The notes under the pieces: model-generated
What the model was told of the DNA's origin: nothing
What the model saw: only the letters and a program-made list of their open reading frames with translations
Database searches by the model: none
Part shown: positions 7,436 to 16,847 of the stretch, in pieces
How the letters are laid out: every line of letters begins with the position of its first letter
Position numbering within the stretch: the stretch's first letter is position 1
Source: an uncultured Paracoccaceae bacterium
GTDB taxonomy: Bacteria; Pseudomonadota; Alphaproteobacteria; Rhodobacterales; Rhodobacteraceae
NCBI GenBank assembly: GCA_947498415.1
Contig: CANMKB010000003.1
Span: 124,001-188,000 of the forward strand
Length of the DNA stretch: 64,000 bases
Direction of reading: 5' to 3'
Position numbers and translations under genes: made by a program

Positions 7436-8488
7436 ATGCCGTTTGTCTATATCTATAGTCCAAGTGACTTCATCGGTGGTTTGCCAAATGAGCAGGGGGC
7501 CCAGGCCGCCGGCTCTGGCCCATGGAACCTTACGCTTGCTCCGGGTGCTCAGCCGACTGTCATCGAAATATCTGACGATGATCTGGTTTTTGACGAGGTC
7601 GACAGCAACCAGGTTTTGGCCGGTGATGTGAATATAGACGGAACTTCCTATTCTTCGGGTACGACGGTTCATACGGCCTATGATCTTTGGAACTCCTCGA
7701 CTGGGCATAAAATCACAAGCGTGCATTTTGGCGGAACGGGGTATGAGCAGGGCGCTGTTCATGGCGTCGTGTCCACCGTCGAATTGCAGCCGGGAACGAC
7801 ATACACTTTTAACCGTGAGCGGACATCACACCAGCAGAACAACGAATACACTGATTATGTGGCGTGTTTCGCTTCTGGAAGTCGGATCGAAACTCCGCAC
7901 GGACCAATTCCCGTTGAGCAGCTCAAGTCGGGCGACGAAATATGTACTGCGTGTGGTGAGGTGCGAGTCCTACGCTTGGCCCTCAATACGACTGTGTCAG
8001 CCGATGATCTTGCGCGGAATGAAAAGCTGCACCCGGTGCGGATTACTGCGGGTTCGCTTGGCGCTGGTTTACCAAAGCATGATTTATTGGTCTCTCCACA
8101 ACATCGCATGTTGGCCAATGTTGCGATTTGTAAACGGATGTTTGGAACAGAAGAATTGTTTCTGTCTGCCATCAAACTCACCGCATTGCCGGGGATCTAT
8201 GTGGATACTTCGCTGACAGGGGTGACGTATCATCATCTGGTTTTTGACCAACACGAAGTCATTTTGGCTGAAGGCGCCCCGACTGAAAGCTTCTATTGCG
8301 GCGACCAGGCGCTCTACGCGCTGACCAAAGACGTGCGCGCGGAAATTTCTGCACTGTTTGGCGATATGCCAGCGTTCAGAGCAGGGCAAAACATTGCGCG
8401 GTTCACGCCCAAAGGGCGCGAACAGAATGATTTGTTGCAATGCTTGGCCAAGAACGGTCGGTCAGTTTTGACACAGAATGCGGCCTGA
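7436..8488 (+). CDS. Hint domain (Hint_2) protein, copy 1
   Basis: 350 residues. An N-terminal beta-rich region (about 1-140) starts MPFVYIYSPSDF. The Hint_2 domain (about 141-290) begins at VACFASGSRIETPHGPIPV, whose Cys is the expected autoprocessing nucleophile, and contains the SPQHRML histidine block and the LVFDQHEVILAEG-APTES segment near its end. Hint domains are the self-cleaving folds of hedgehog and intein proteins; Hint_2 members are abundant in roseobacters and often end secreted proteins. There is no signal peptide, so any export would be type I-like or absent. It is divergent from TerB copy 1, with an AGGTGAGG ribosome site. It shares extensive similarity with the Hint protein at 9.1-10.1 kb. 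Confidence 0.85.
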   Translation: MPFVYIYSPSDFIGGLPNEQGAQAAGSGPWNLTLAPGAQPTVIEISDDDLVFDEVDSNQVLAGDVNIDGTSYSSGTTVHTAYDLWNSSTGHKITSVHFGGTGYEQGAVHGVVSTVELQPGTTYTFNRERTSHQQNNEYTDYVACFASGSRIETPHGPIPVEQLKSGDEICTACGEVRVLRLALNTTVSADDLARNEKLHPVRITAGSLGAGLPKHDLLVSPQHRMLANVAICKRMFGTEELFLSAIKLTALPGIYVDTSLTGVTYHHLVFDQHEVILAEGAPTESFYCGDQALYALTKDVRAEISALFGDMPAFRAGQNIARFTPKGREQNDLLQCLAKNGRSVLTQNAA

Positions 8489-8522
8489 CCCCCGCAAATG
8501 TGGCAGACCGCCCAAGTTTGAA

Positions 8523-8945
8523 TTAAGGCGCCGGACTATCGGCAGGATCAATCCCCATCGCCTTTTCAATTTCGTGCAATGCAGCGTCTTCTTCGGGCGT
8601 GTCGCGCCCATCTGACAGGATGACTTGCCAAAGTGCATTCACCACCTCAAGCCGGTGAGCATAGTCAACATGTTGACGGATCAAGAGTGCAAAATCAGGT
8701 GTGCCAGGGGCCTGAGCCTCTAGTTTTTCGCACACCGCTCGCATTTTTGCGGCTTCTACCGCATTGATATTAAATGACTTTGAAAGAATTCGGTCAATTT
8801 CGCCGATCTCTGCCACATGGTATTCGTGATCAGATTTCGCCACGCGCACCAGTAAGGCGCCCAAGGCCAGTTGTTCATCTGGTTCCGGTAAAGGCTGAGG
8901 CTCTCGCTTTTTGCCCCGCAGCCGTTCCATTAATCCATCCCACAT
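8523..8945 (-). CDS. TerB-like protein, copy 2
   Basis: 140-residue paralogue of the upstream TerB-like protein: LALGALLVRVAKSDHEYHVAE matches LALTALLVRIARSDNDYSETE of copy 1, and NALWQVILSDGRDTPEEDAAL matches the C-terminal acidic motif. The start at 8945 (MWDGLMERLRGKK) is chosen by comparison with copy 1. It is convergent with Hint copy 1 (34 bases apart) and divergent from Hint copy 2, so the four genes form two back-to-back units. The function is not known beyond the TerB fold. Confidence 0.75.
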   Translation of the reverse strand: MWDGLMERLRGKKREPQPLPEPDEQLALGALLVRVAKSDHEYHVAEIGEIDRILSKSFNINAVEAAKMRAVCEKLEAQAPGTPDFALLIRQHVDYAHRLEVVNALWQVILSDGRDTPEEDAALHEIEKAMGIDPADSPAP

Positions 8946-9033
8946 GTGACTCCCCCTCAAGATGTCCTGTTCGTGTCTAGTTTGAGCAAGCTTTAACCAC
9001 TTGGCAATGCGGAACTTAAGGGGAGCTTGCCAC

Positions 9034-9053
9034 AATTTGGCCCCATTTCAGTC
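9034..9053. promoter_or_regulatory. Conserved upstream element of Hint gene 2
   Basis: Counterpart of the element at 7356-7374, located about 47 bases before the start codon of Hint copy 2. The element ahead of copy 1 ends about 60 bases before its start. Confidence 0.42.
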
Positions 9054-9099
9054 ATACAAAATCTGCAAATCCTCAATGGAAAATCAGTACGAGAGCAGA

Positions 9100-10140
9100 A
9101 TGCCCGTATTTTATGTATACAGCCCAGATGACTTTGAAAATGGATTACCAAAAGAGCGCGGTGGAACGGCAAGTGGCAAGGGGGATATTACCCTTCGACT
9201 TAAACCTGATGCGGAACCCACTCGTGTTGAAATCAGCGATGACGACAATATCTTCCATGAGATTGATTCAAGCCAACGACTGACATCAGATATCGATCTT
9301 GACGGCACAGAATATAGCGCTGGCCAAGGGATGTTTGCGTCTTACGATCTGATGAACAGTTCTTCGGGTTTGAAAGTCACTTCAGTGCACTTTGGCAGGA
9401 CAGGGTATCAACAAGGTCATGTTGACGGTCTCGTGTCATCCGAACCACTTAAACCCGGTGCGTCTTATACTTTTGATCGCAAGCGTACGTCGTATCGTCA
9501 AGACAACGAATATGACGACTACGTTGCCTGTTTTGCTCAGGACACTTTGATTTCAACCGCCCGGGGCCCGGTGCGCATTCAAGATCTACTCCCCGGAGAT
9601 CGTGTGTGTCGGCATGAAGGTGGTCACGCGGTTTTACGGCTAAAGCTTCACCGCACAATTGACGCGCAGCAGCTTTCCCAGAATGAAAAGTTGCGTCCGG
9701 TTCGGATCGTAGCAGGTGCGATGGGCAAGGGGATGCCGTGCCGTGATTTGATCGTGTCTCCGCAGCATAGAATGCTGGTGATGTCTCCGGTGTGTCGCCG
9801 CATGTTTGGCCAGGATGAAGTCTTTGTCTCTGCCATGAAAATGACAGCACTTCCGGGTGTCTATGTTGATCGCGATGCCACCGAGGTGACCTATTTCCAT
9901 CTCGTCTTTGATCAGCACGAGGCCATTATTGCCGAGGGGGCCCCGACAGAAAGCTTTTATGTGGGGGATCAAGCTGTTGCAGGCCTAAGTGATCAGGCAC
10001 GAGAAGAGCTAATGACGCTGTTCCCTGATCTCATGACCCATAAGCCTAAGCAAGAAATGGCGCGTTTTGCGCCAACAAACAAAGCGCAAAAGCATCTGGT
10101 GCAACGACATCTAAAAAACGCCAAAGCGCTATTGGTTTAA
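9100..10140 (+). CDS. Hint domain (Hint_2) protein, copy 2
   Basis: 346 residues, colinear with copy 1: MPVFYVYSPDDFENGLPKE at the N-terminus, then the Hint_2 domain from VACFAQDTLISTARGPV (nucleophile Cys) through SPQHRMLVMS and LVFDQHEAIIAEGAPTE. The ATG at 9100 is chosen because it aligns with the first residue of copy 1; an in-frame ATG at 9076 is also possible. The N-terminal parts are also strongly alike (HFGxTGYxQG, NEYxDYVACFA), so the whole gene was duplicated. A strong terminator follows. Confidence 0.85.
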   Translation: MPVFYVYSPDDFENGLPKERGGTASGKGDITLRLKPDAEPTRVEISDDDNIFHEIDSSQRLTSDIDLDGTEYSAGQGMFASYDLMNSSSGLKVTSVHFGRTGYQQGHVDGLVSSEPLKPGASYTFDRKRTSYRQDNEYDDYVACFAQDTLISTARGPVRIQDLLPGDRVCRHEGGHAVLRLKLHRTIDAQQLSQNEKLRPVRIVAGAMGKGMPCRDLIVSPQHRMLVMSPVCRRMFGQDEVFVSAMKMTALPGVYVDRDATEVTYFHLVFDQHEAIIAEGAPTESFYVGDQAVAGLSDQAREELMTLFPDLMTHKPKQEMARFAPTNKAQKHLVQRHLKNAKALLV

Positions 10141-10158
10141 GCAACGAGGTTAAACGAA

Positions 10159-10189
10159 AAACGCCGCGAAGAGTTCGCGGCGTTTTTTT
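10159..10189. terminator. Bidirectional terminator between Hint copy 2 and pyrG
   Basis: Perfect 12-bp stem AAACGCCGCGAA / TTCGCGGCGTTT with loop GAG and a run of seven T on the plus strand; on the minus strand TTT-C-TTT follows. It can serve both convergent genes. Confidence 0.9.
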
Positions 10190-10205
10190 GTTTGTATTCT
10201 CGCCT

Positions 10206-11849
10206 TTAAACGAGGCGGCTGTTGTCTTTGGCCGCGCGGATAAAGTCTTTGAACAGCGGGTGCGGGTCAAATGGTTTGGATTTTAGTTCCGGGTGGAACT
10301 GAACACCGATGAACCATGGGTGATCTTCCCATTCCACGATTTCTGGCAGGCGGCCGTCTGGGCTCATGCCAGAGAACTTCAATCCAGCCTTTTCCAGCTG
10401 TTCGCGGTACTTGATGTCGACTTCATAGCGGTGACGGTGACGCTCTTCGATGGCCGTCGATCCATAGACGTTGGCCACGTTGGACCCTTCGCTGAGGGTC
10501 GCGTTGTAGGCGCCCAAACGCATAGTGCCGCCTTTGTCGTCGTCTGCCTTACGCTTAACTTTGGCGTTGCCCTGCACCCATTCTTTCAGGTGATAGACAA
10601 CGGGCTCAAAGCGTTTCTTACCGGCTTCGTGATCAAATTCTTCAGAACCCGCATCTGCCACACCAGCGACGTTACGCGCGGCTTCGATGACGGCCATCTG
10701 CATACCAAGACAAATGCCGAGATAAGGGATCTTATGCTCACGTGCGAACTGCGCCGCTTTGATCTTGCCCTCAGTGCCGCGCTCGCCAAAGCCACCTGGA
10801 ACCAAGATTGCATCGTAGCCTTCCAGATGTGGCGCTGCGTCGCCTTTATCAAAGACTTCAGCATCCACCCAGTTCACATGAACTTTCACACGGTTGTGCA
10901 TCCCGCCGTGGACCAGTGCTTCTTTGATAGACTTATATGCGTCTTCAAGCTGAGTGTATTTCCCAACAATCGCGACAGACACTTCGCCATCTGTGTTGTG
11001 AATACGATCTTGAACGTCCAGCCAGCGCTCTAGCTTTGGTTTCGGGGCAGGGGAAATGCCAAAGGCATCCAGAACAGCCTGATCCAAACCTTCATGGTGA
11101 TAGGCCAGAGGGGCTTCGTAGATCGACTTTAGATCATAGGCAGGCACAACAGATTCTTTGCGCACATTGCAGAACAGAGCGATTTTCTCGCGCTCTTTTT
11201 CTGGAATGGGCTGCTCGGAACGACACACCAGAATGTCAGGCGCGATCCCGATGGATTGCAGTTCTTTCACAGAGTGTTGCGTTGGTTTTGTCTTTAGCTC
11301 ACCAGACGCCGCCAAATACGGCAGCAGTGTCAGGTGCATAAAGATGCATTCACCGCGTGGCTTGTCGTGGCTGAACTGACGAATCGCTTCGAAAAACGGC
11401 AGGCCTTCGATGTCACCGACGGTGCCGCCGATTTCACACAGCATGAAATCGACTTCGTCTTCGCCAATAGAGATGAAGTCTTTGATTTCATTGGTGACGT
11501 GCGGAACAACCTGAATGGTTTTACCCAGATAGTCGCCCCGGCGTTCTTTTTCCAAAACGTTTGAATAGATGCGGCCAGACGAAACAGAATCTGTCATGCG
11601 TGCGGGGACACCAGTGAAACGTTCGTAGTGACCCAGATCAAGATCGGTTTCTGCACCATCGTCTGTGACAAATACTTCGCCGTGCTCAAACGGGCTCATC
11701 GTGCCCGGATCGACGTTCAGATAAGGGTCAAGCTTGCGCAGCCGAACTGAATATCCGCGTGCTTGCAGCAAAGAGCCAAGCGCGGCAGACGCAAGACCTT
11801 TGCCAAGCGAGGATACAACCCCACCAGTGATAAAAATGAACCGAGCCAT
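10206..11849 (-). CDS. pyrG: CTP synthase
   Basis: 547 residues, the usual length. The amidoligase domain starts [19 protein letters not shown] (P-loop) and contains [20 protein letters not shown]. The C-terminal class I glutaminase has [12 protein letters not shown] (Cys) and QFHPELKS (His, Glu). It makes CTP from UTP, ATP and glutamine in the cytoplasm. The start at 11849 is fixed by the family N-terminus, although an ATG further upstream ([13 protein letters not shown]) is in frame. It lies 222 bases downstream of secG on the same strand, an arrangement common in alphaproteobacteria. Confidence 0.97.
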   Translation of the reverse strand: MARFIFITGGVVSSLGKGLASAALGSLLQARGYSVRLRKLDPYLNVDPGTMSPFEHGEVFVTDDGAETDLDLGHYERFTGVPARMTDSVSSGRIYSNVLEKERRGDYLGKTIQVVPHVTNEIKDFISIGEDEVDFMLCEIGGTVGDIEGLPFFEAIRQFSHDKPRGECIFMHLTLLPYLAASGELKTKPTQHSVKELQSIGIAPDILVCRSEQPIPEKEREKIALFCNVRKESVVPAYDLKSIYEAPLAYHHEGLDQAVLDAFGISPAPKPKLERWLDVQDRIHNTDGEVSVAIVGKYTQLEDAYKSIKEALVHGGMHNRVKVHVNWVDAEVFDKGDAAPHLEGYDAILVPGGFGERGTEGKIKAAQFAREHKIPYLGICLGMQMAVIEAARNVAGVADAGSEEFDHEAGKKRFEPVVYHLKEWVQGNAKVKRKADDDKGGTMRLGAYNATLSEGSNVANVYGSTAIEERHRHRYEVDIKYREQLEKAGLKFSGMSPDGRLPEIVEWEDHPWFIGVQFHPELKSKPFDPHPLFKDFIRAAKDNSRLV

Positions 11850-12071
11850 GGATTGGCGACCCCCGTGATTGGCGACACGCGACTGCGTGGATTTCATGTG
11901 ATTCAAAGTGCCCTCGGCTTCTGAAAAAGCCGTAGCATCACGGGACTTTGCATATATAGGATTCGCTTGAACATGGCAAGCCAACCGCAAGATGCTGTTG
12001 CGATTAACAGATAAAACTCAAGCTATGGTGGTTGGTCGCGACATCACTGCCCGGCCTTCCGAATGTGCGGA

Positions 12072-12431
12072 TTAGTTGGCGTTTGGAACCAGCGGCGCAT
12101 CATCACCCTCTGCCGGTGGCAGAAGAGAGTCAGCGGATGGCGCAGGAACACTTGCCGCAGGTGGGGTCAAATCGCCTTCAATCCCATCAACAACCGAAGA
12201 ACCCGATGCGTTTTTCGCAGCGATTACAGTCAAAGCGATGGATGTGCAGATAAAACCAGCAGCTAAGATCCAAGTCAGCTTACCAAGAGCGGTTGCTGCG
12301 GAACGGCCAGAAACGGCACCGCCGCCACCACCGCCAATGCCAAGGCCGCCGCCTTCGGACCGTTGCATAAGCACGATACCAATAAGGGCCAAAGCCAAAA
12401 GAAGATGGATGATGAGGACAACGTTTTCCAT
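12072..12431 (-). CDS. secG: Preprotein translocase subunit SecG
   Basis: 119-residue inner-membrane protein with two helices (VVLIIHLLLALALIGIVLM and LTWILAAGFICTSIALTVIA) around the conserved glycine-rich cytoplasmic loop QRSEGGGLGIGGGGGG. A proline/alanine/aspartate-rich tail follows, as usual in alphaproteobacteria. It is an auxiliary subunit of SecYEG. It is upstream of pyrG and divergent from the nitrile hydratase genes. Confidence 0.93.
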   Translation of the reverse strand: MENVVLIIHLLLALALIGIVLMQRSEGGGLGIGGGGGGAVSGRSAATALGKLTWILAAGFICTSIALTVIAAKNASGSSVVDGIEGDLTPPAASVPAPSADSLLPPAEGDDAPLVPNAN

Positions 12432-12621
12432 GGTGGCCTTATACCTGCAAGCGTTCGGATACTTCAGCGGGGTATCTATGCAGTTTTTCTGGGCGGGGCA
12501 AGGCGCTTTCTCGGCTGGGTGGCGAAGAAATCAGCAATCTATGGCCAGATAATCGCGCTCAGGCGCAAATGATGCAGATGTTTTGGTAGACAGGCCCTTG
12601 GTTCCGTGTTGGCATGGCGCC

Positions 12622-13230
12622 ATGCCTCATGATCACGCTCACACCGTTTTACCATCTGATCCCGCCTTGCGAGTCAAAGCGTTAGAGACCCTTCTTGTGG
12701 AAAAAGGGTTGGTTGATCCAGCCGCAGTACAAGAGATTATCGAGACCTATGAACACCGGGTTGGCCCTCAGAATGGCGCAAAGCTGGTGGCGCGTATTTG
12801 GTCTGATCCAGAGTTCAAAAAGGCAATTTTGGCAGAGCCTATGCCCATCTTACAAGAACTTGGGTACTACGGCCGTCAGGGTGAGCATATGGTCTTGGTC
12901 GAAAACACCCCAACCTTGCACAATATGGTCGTGTGCACTTTGTGCTCTTGTTATCCGTGGCCTTTATTGGGTATTCCGCCGGGCTGGTACAAATCTGATG
13001 CCTATCGGGCACGTGCAGTACGCGAGCCGCGCAAGGTTCTGGCCGAATTTGGGCTGAACTTGCCAGACGAGAAAAACATTCGCGTTTGGGATTCCACAGC
13101 CGAGATCCGGTATCTTGTGATCCCCGAACGTCCAAAGGGCACCGAAGGGTGGAGCGAAGACCAATTGGTGCCACTTGTGACCCGTGACAGCATGATCGGC
13201 ACGGGTCTTGCGCAGGCGCCAACGCAATGA
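12622..13230 (+). CDS. nthA: Nitrile hydratase alpha subunit, cobalt type
   Basis: 202 residues. The metal site is [11 protein letters not shown], with the three Cys at about residues 105, 108 and 110. The Thr in CTLCSC marks the non-corrinoid cobalt class (iron enzymes have Ser). The enzyme hydrates nitriles to amides in the cytoplasm as an alpha/beta heterodimer. The start MPHDHAHTV is chosen from the family; an in-frame TTG lies 39 bases upstream. Its stop overlaps the beta-subunit start (ATGA). No amidase lies in the window to use the product. Confidence 0.95.
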   Translation: MPHDHAHTVLPSDPALRVKALETLLVEKGLVDPAAVQEIIETYEHRVGPQNGAKLVARIWSDPEFKKAILAEPMPILQELGYYGRQGEHMVLVENTPTLHNMVVCTLCSCYPWPLLGIPPGWYKSDAYRARAVREPRKVLAEFGLNLPDEKNIRVWDSTAEIRYLVIPERPKGTEGWSEDQLVPLVTRDSMIGTGLAQAPTQ

Positions 13231-13898
13231 CCCGCGTCCACGACATGGGTGGGCGCTTTGGGGATGGCCCGATCGAAACGGGCCAAGAGCCTGTCTTTAA
13301 AGAAGAATGGCATGGTCGTGCTTTGGCGCTGACCCTGGCCGCCGGGGCCTTGGGGCAATGGAACATTGATGTTTCGCGCCACGCGCGTGAACGGCTTTCA
13401 CCCAAGGAATATGCAAGCTTTTCCTACTACGAAAAATGGATCGCCGCTTTGGCAGACCTGTTGGTTGAGAAAAACGTGCTGTCGTTTGAAGAACTCAAAG
13501 CGGGTCGGGCGCAAGGCCCCTCCGATCTTGCGCAACGCTGCTTGAAAGCAGCTGATGTGGCCGGTTTGCTGACCTCTGGCGGCCCGGCTGATCGTGCGTC
13601 CGACATGGAGCCGGTCTTTGAAGTGGGGGACATGGTGCAAACTCGCCGACCCGCCCGCAATCAAAAGGTCGAAGGTGGGCACACCAGACTACCGGCCTAT
13701 GCCTCTGGCGTTGTAGGGCGCGTGGTGATGTCTCACGGTGCGTTTGTTTTGCCCGATGCCAACGCACATGGTTTAGGGGAACAGCCAGAGCCTTTATATG
13801 CCGTCGCATTTTCGGCAGCGGCCTTGTGGGGCACAGCTGAAAAAGCTGGGGATGAAGTGATTTTGGATGTCTGGCAAAGCTATCTGGTGCCGGTATGA
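13227..13898 (+). CDS. nthB: Nitrile hydratase beta subunit
   Basis: 223-residue partner of the alpha subunit. The typical N-terminus is [16 protein letters not shown], the middle [21 protein letters not shown], and the SH3-like C-terminal barrel has [15 protein letters not shown] and [16 protein letters not shown]. Two Arg residues of this subunit stabilise the oxidised Cys of the alpha site in characterised enzymes. It overlaps both neighbours by ATGA, so translation is coupled. Confidence 0.94.
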   Translation: MTRVHDMGGRFGDGPIETGQEPVFKEEWHGRALALTLAAGALGQWNIDVSRHARERLSPKEYASFSYYEKWIAALADLLVEKNVLSFEELKAGRAQGPSDLAQRCLKAADVAGLLTSGGPADRASDMEPVFEVGDMVQTRRPARNQKVEGGHTRLPAYASGVVGRVVMSHGAFVLPDANAHGLGEQPEPLYAVAFSAAALWGTAEKAGDEVILDVWQSYLVPV

Positions 13899-14218
13899 CG
13901 CAACCATCCCCAACATTTGAGGCCCCCTGGCATGCCGACGTCTTTGCGTTGACGGTCGCCTTACATGACAATGGCACATTCGATTGGCCGGAATGGACCC
14001 ATATCTTCGGCAGCGTTCTTGCGCAGCAGGGATGTGATCAGGAACTGGATGGAGGGGATGACTATTTCACCGCATGGGTGATCGCCCTTGAGGAAATGCT
14101 GTCGCGCAAAGGTTTGGCGGATTCCGAAATTCTCTCGTCGCTCAAAACAGCTTGGACGCAGGCCTATCTGGATACGCCGCACGGGCAGCCCGTCCAGATC
14201 AAGCGCGCGGATGCGTGA
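13895..14218 (+). CDS. Nitrile hydratase accessory protein (activator, beta-N-like)
   Basis: 107 residues related to the N-terminal half of nitrile hydratase beta subunits, as in P14K/NhlE-type activators: FEAPWHADVFALTVAL, then DYFTAWVIALEEMLSRKGL, matching the beta [13 protein letters not shown] segment. In Co-type systems such proteins exchange with the apo alpha subunit to deliver cobalt and assist Cys oxidation. ATGA overlap with the beta gene. Its stop codon abuts that of the convergent membrane protein gene with no gap. Confidence 0.88.
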   Translation: MTQPSPTFEAPWHADVFALTVALHDNGTFDWPEWTHIFGSVLAQQGCDQELDGGDDYFTAWVIALEEMLSRKGLADSEILSSLKTAWTQAYLDTPHGQPVQIKRADA

Positions 14219-14614
14219 TCATTCGTCGACATCATCCATATCTGCCTGACCCGAGAGCGCTCGCCGCACAAGGCTCCAGCTGAGGCCGATACCCAAAACC
14301 AGCGACAACGAGAAAATTCCAAGCCACGTATTCACCGTGCGATTTTCCAGCGTGAGAACACCCCAATCGTAAAGCACCCACAAAAGGGCTGCGACGACGG
14401 AGAGGATCAGGAACATCCCGAACCCTCCGATCGAACGGAGGGTTGCGCGTAAATAGATGATGTATCCAATGCACAAAAGCAGGGCCATCAATACGGTGAC
14501 CGGTAGCTCTTCGGCATAGTTCGCAACGCTCCAGCGAACAAAATTATAGTCCGTTGGATTGAATGTCAGTGCCAGCAATAGGAAGGCAAAGATCCAACGC
14601 AGGAAATAGCCCAT
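14219..14614 (-). CDS. Small conserved membrane protein (DUF6524-like)
   Basis: 131 residues with four predicted membrane helices (FAFLLLALTFN, LPVTVLMALLLCIGYIIYL, FLILSVVAALLWVLY, WLGIFSLSLVLGIGLSW) and an acidic C-terminus. The start at ATG 14614 is preferred over a TTG four codons upstream because GGGGGA lies 4 bases ahead of it. I believe it belongs to the DUF6524 family, without knowing a function. The gene ends directly against the stop of the nitrile hydratase accessory gene. Confidence 0.6.
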   Translation of the reverse strand: MGYFLRWIFAFLLLALTFNPTDYNFVRWSVANYAEELPVTVLMALLLCIGYIIYLRATLRSIGGFGMFLILSVVAALLWVLYDWGVLTLENRTVNTWLGIFSLSLVLGIGLSWSLVRRALSGQADMDDVDE

Positions 14615-14751
14615 CCGGTCCCCCAATATATTGTGTCCCGCTCATGTGCGAAAATTTCCGCAACATGTCTAGAGGATAAGGCGACTTTGGTGTTTGGACC
14701 AAGCCCATTGCAAAAATGAATGATGCAAGCGTGACCTTCTCGTCAATACGG

Positions 14752-15051
14752 CTATAGCGTGACCGGCTTGTCGATGGATTTTCCCCAAGAAAATATCCTG
14801 AAACTTCGATACTCGGGATTATAAAATGGGTCTTTTTGAACAATATCAATGACATCATCAAAGTTACAGCCTTTAACGATCCACATATCCCCACAATAGG
14901 GTGCACCGGGCATTGGCCGCATACCACCAGCGATCTTGATGCGATTCTCGTGGTCCTTCAAAAAGGTCAAATGCGCTTCGCGGTTCTGGCGGCGATGGGT
15001 TTCCATCTCTGGTTGATCTTCGAACAATACGATCCAATAGGCGTTGGGCAT
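14752..15051 (-). CDS. YciI-like protein
   Basis: 99 residues of the YCII-related ferredoxin-like fold: YWIVLFEDQPEMETHRRQNREAHL, then IKIAGGMRPMPG, with the His in the usual place after a helix and the Asp in DVIDIVQKDPFYN matching the conserved His-Asp pair. Such proteins are small dimers with proposed lyase, dehydrochlorinase or heme-binding roles; the substrate is unknown. It is monocistronic, divergent from purA. Confidence 0.75.
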   Translation of the reverse strand: MPNAYWIVLFEDQPEMETHRRQNREAHLTFLKDHENRIKIAGGMRPMPGAPYCGDMWIVKGCNFDDVIDIVQKDPFYNPEYRSFRIFSWGKSIDKPVTL

Positions 15052-15251
15052 TCATAACTCCTGATTGGGGCCAGACTAAAAGCCCAATAGCAGACGCAAA
15101 GGGCCAGTTTGTCGCGGCCTGTCAGCCCAGACGCGTCGATTTGCGCACATAAAACAGAGAAACATCCACAGATAAGGCGCGGTTATGGGTTTCCCAAAGG
15201 CAACAGTGTCGTTACAAGGGCGCGGGTTTGACATCTGAATAAGGACCGGAC

Positions 15252-16547
15252 ATGGCCAATGTTGTCGTCGTAGGCGCCCAGTGGGGCGATGAAGGTAAAG
15301 GTAAAATCGTAGATTGGCTCAGCGAACGTGCTGATGTGATCGCGCGATTCCAAGGCGGACACAACGCGGGCCATACCCTCGTGATTGGGGAAACCGTTTA
15401 TAAACTTCACGCGCTGCCATCTGGTGTTGTTCGCGGTGGAAAGCTGTCTGTGATCGGCAACGGTGTTGTTCTTGATCCTTGGCACCTGTTGAAAGAGATC
15501 GCCACTGTGCAAGAGCAGGGGGTCGATATCTCTCCAGAAACATTGATGATCGCGGAAAACACCCCGCTGATCTTGCCGATCCACGGTGAACTGGACCGCG
15601 CCCGCGAGGAAGCCGCATCCAAGGGCACCAAGATTGGCACAACCGGTCGCGGCATTGGCCCTGCATATGAAGACAAAGTGGGCCGCCGTGCAGTGCGCGT
15701 TGCAGATTTGGCTGACGAAGCCACGCTCGAAGCACGCGTCGATCGCGCTTTGCAGCACCATGACCCACTGCGCAAAGGTCTGGGCATCGCGCCTGTTGAC
15801 CGTGATGCGCTTATTCAGGCGCTCAAAGAAATCGCAACTCAGATCATGCCTTATGCGGCACCTGTCTGGAAAGTGCTGAACGAGAAACGCAAAGCCGGTA
15901 AGCGCATCTTGTTTGAAGGTGCACAGGGCGCATTGCTGGACATCGACTTTGGAACTTATCCGTTTGTGACCTCATCCAATGTAATCGCGGGTCAAGCTGC
16001 GACAGGCGTTGGCATTGGTCCAGGTTCTATCGACTATGTTCTTGGTATCGTTAAGGCCTACACCACACGTGTTGGCGAAGGCCCATTCCCTACCGAGCTG
16101 GATGATGAAGACGGCAACCGCCTGGGCACACGCGGCCATGAATTCGGCACCACAACAGGCCGGAAGCGTCGTTGTGGCTGGTTTGACGCGTGCCTTGTAC
16201 GCCAAACCTGCGCGACCTCTGGGATCACCGGCATTTCATTGACCAAGCTTGATGTTCTGGACGGTTTTGAAACTTTGAAAATCTGCGTGGGCTATGAGCT
16301 TGACGGTGAACGCCTTGATTATCTGCCAACTGCAGCAGACCAGCAGGCACGCTGCACTCCGATCTACGAAGAAATGCCGGGTTGGAGTGAATCCACCGAA
16401 GGCGCACGCAGCTGGAATGATCTGCCTGCCAACGCGATCAAATACGTTAAGCGCATTGAAGAGCTGATCGAATGCCCGGTTGCCTTGTTGTCAACTTCTC
16501 CAGAGCGCGACGACACCATCCTAGTCACCGATCCGTTTGCGGATTGA
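15252..16547 (+). CDS. purA: Adenylosuccinate synthetase
   Basis: 431 residues, usual length. [18 protein letters not shown] is the P-loop-like GTP site, HNAGHT contains the catalytic His, and [12 protein letters not shown] and LTKLDVLDG are family signatures. It joins IMP and aspartate with GTP hydrolysis to adenylosuccinate in AMP synthesis. AAGGA stands 7 bases before the ATG. A small DUF2842 gene follows after four bases, probably co-transcribed. Confidence 0.97.
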   Translation: MANVVVVGAQWGDEGKGKIVDWLSERADVIARFQGGHNAGHTLVIGETVYKLHALPSGVVRGGKLSVIGNGVVLDPWHLLKEIATVQEQGVDISPETLMIAENTPLILPIHGELDRAREEAASKGTKIGTTGRGIGPAYEDKVGRRAVRVADLADEATLEARVDRALQHHDPLRKGLGIAPVDRDALIQALKEIATQIMPYAAPVWKVLNEKRKAGKRILFEGAQGALLDIDFGTYPFVTSSNVIAGQAATGVGIGPGSIDYVLGIVKAYTTRVGEGPFPTELDDEDGNRLGTRGHEFGTTTGRKRRCGWFDACLVRQTCATSGITGISLTKLDVLDGFETLKICVGYELDGERLDYLPTAADQQARCTPIYEEMPGWSESTEGARSWNDLPANAIKYVKRIEELIECPVALLSTSPERDDTILVTDPFAD

Positions 16548-16551
16548 TCCG

Positions 16552-16800
16552 ATGGCTATGACCTACAAAGCCCGCCGCCGCTGGGCCATCCTCATTCTTG
16601 TGGTCGGCCTGCCGATTTACATGTTGGTGGCCTCGGTGGTGGCAACGTCGGTCTTAAATTGGCTGGGTAGACCGTCTATTCTGCTAGAGCTTTTGATGTA
16701 CACCGCCTTTGGCGTGTTGTGGATATTCCCGCTCAAATCCATCTTTATGGGGGTCGGCCAAGCTGACCCGGACGCAGAACAAAACGACGACGCTTCGTGA
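16552..16800 (+). CDS. DUF2842 family small membrane protein
   Basis: 82 residues with two membrane helices (WAILILVVGLPIYMLVASVVAT and LLELLMYTAFGVLWIFPL) and an acidic C-terminal tail. The start MAMTYKARRRW and the KSIFMGVGQADP end fit the alphaproteobacterial DUF2842 family, of unknown function. It lies four bases after the purA stop and is closed by a terminator. Confidence 0.8.
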   Translation: MAMTYKARRRWAILILVVGLPIYMLVASVVATSVLNWLGRPSILLELLMYTAFGVLWIFPLKSIFMGVGQADPDAEQNDDAS

Positions 16801-16803
16801 ATT

Positions 16804-16831
16804 AACCATGCCCAACCGGGCATGGTTTTTT
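16804..16831 (+). terminator. Terminator of the purA-DUF2842 unit
   Basis: Perfect 10-bp stem AACCATGCCC / GGGCATGGTT with loop AACC, followed by TTTTATT. Confidence 0.88.
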
Positions 16832-16847
16832 ATTAGTGAGAGTTACC

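Noticed and set aside
11850..11990. Longer CTP synthase reading with extra N-terminal residues
   Set aside because: The extra residues are not part of the family; [10 protein letters not shown] at 11849 is the conserved start.
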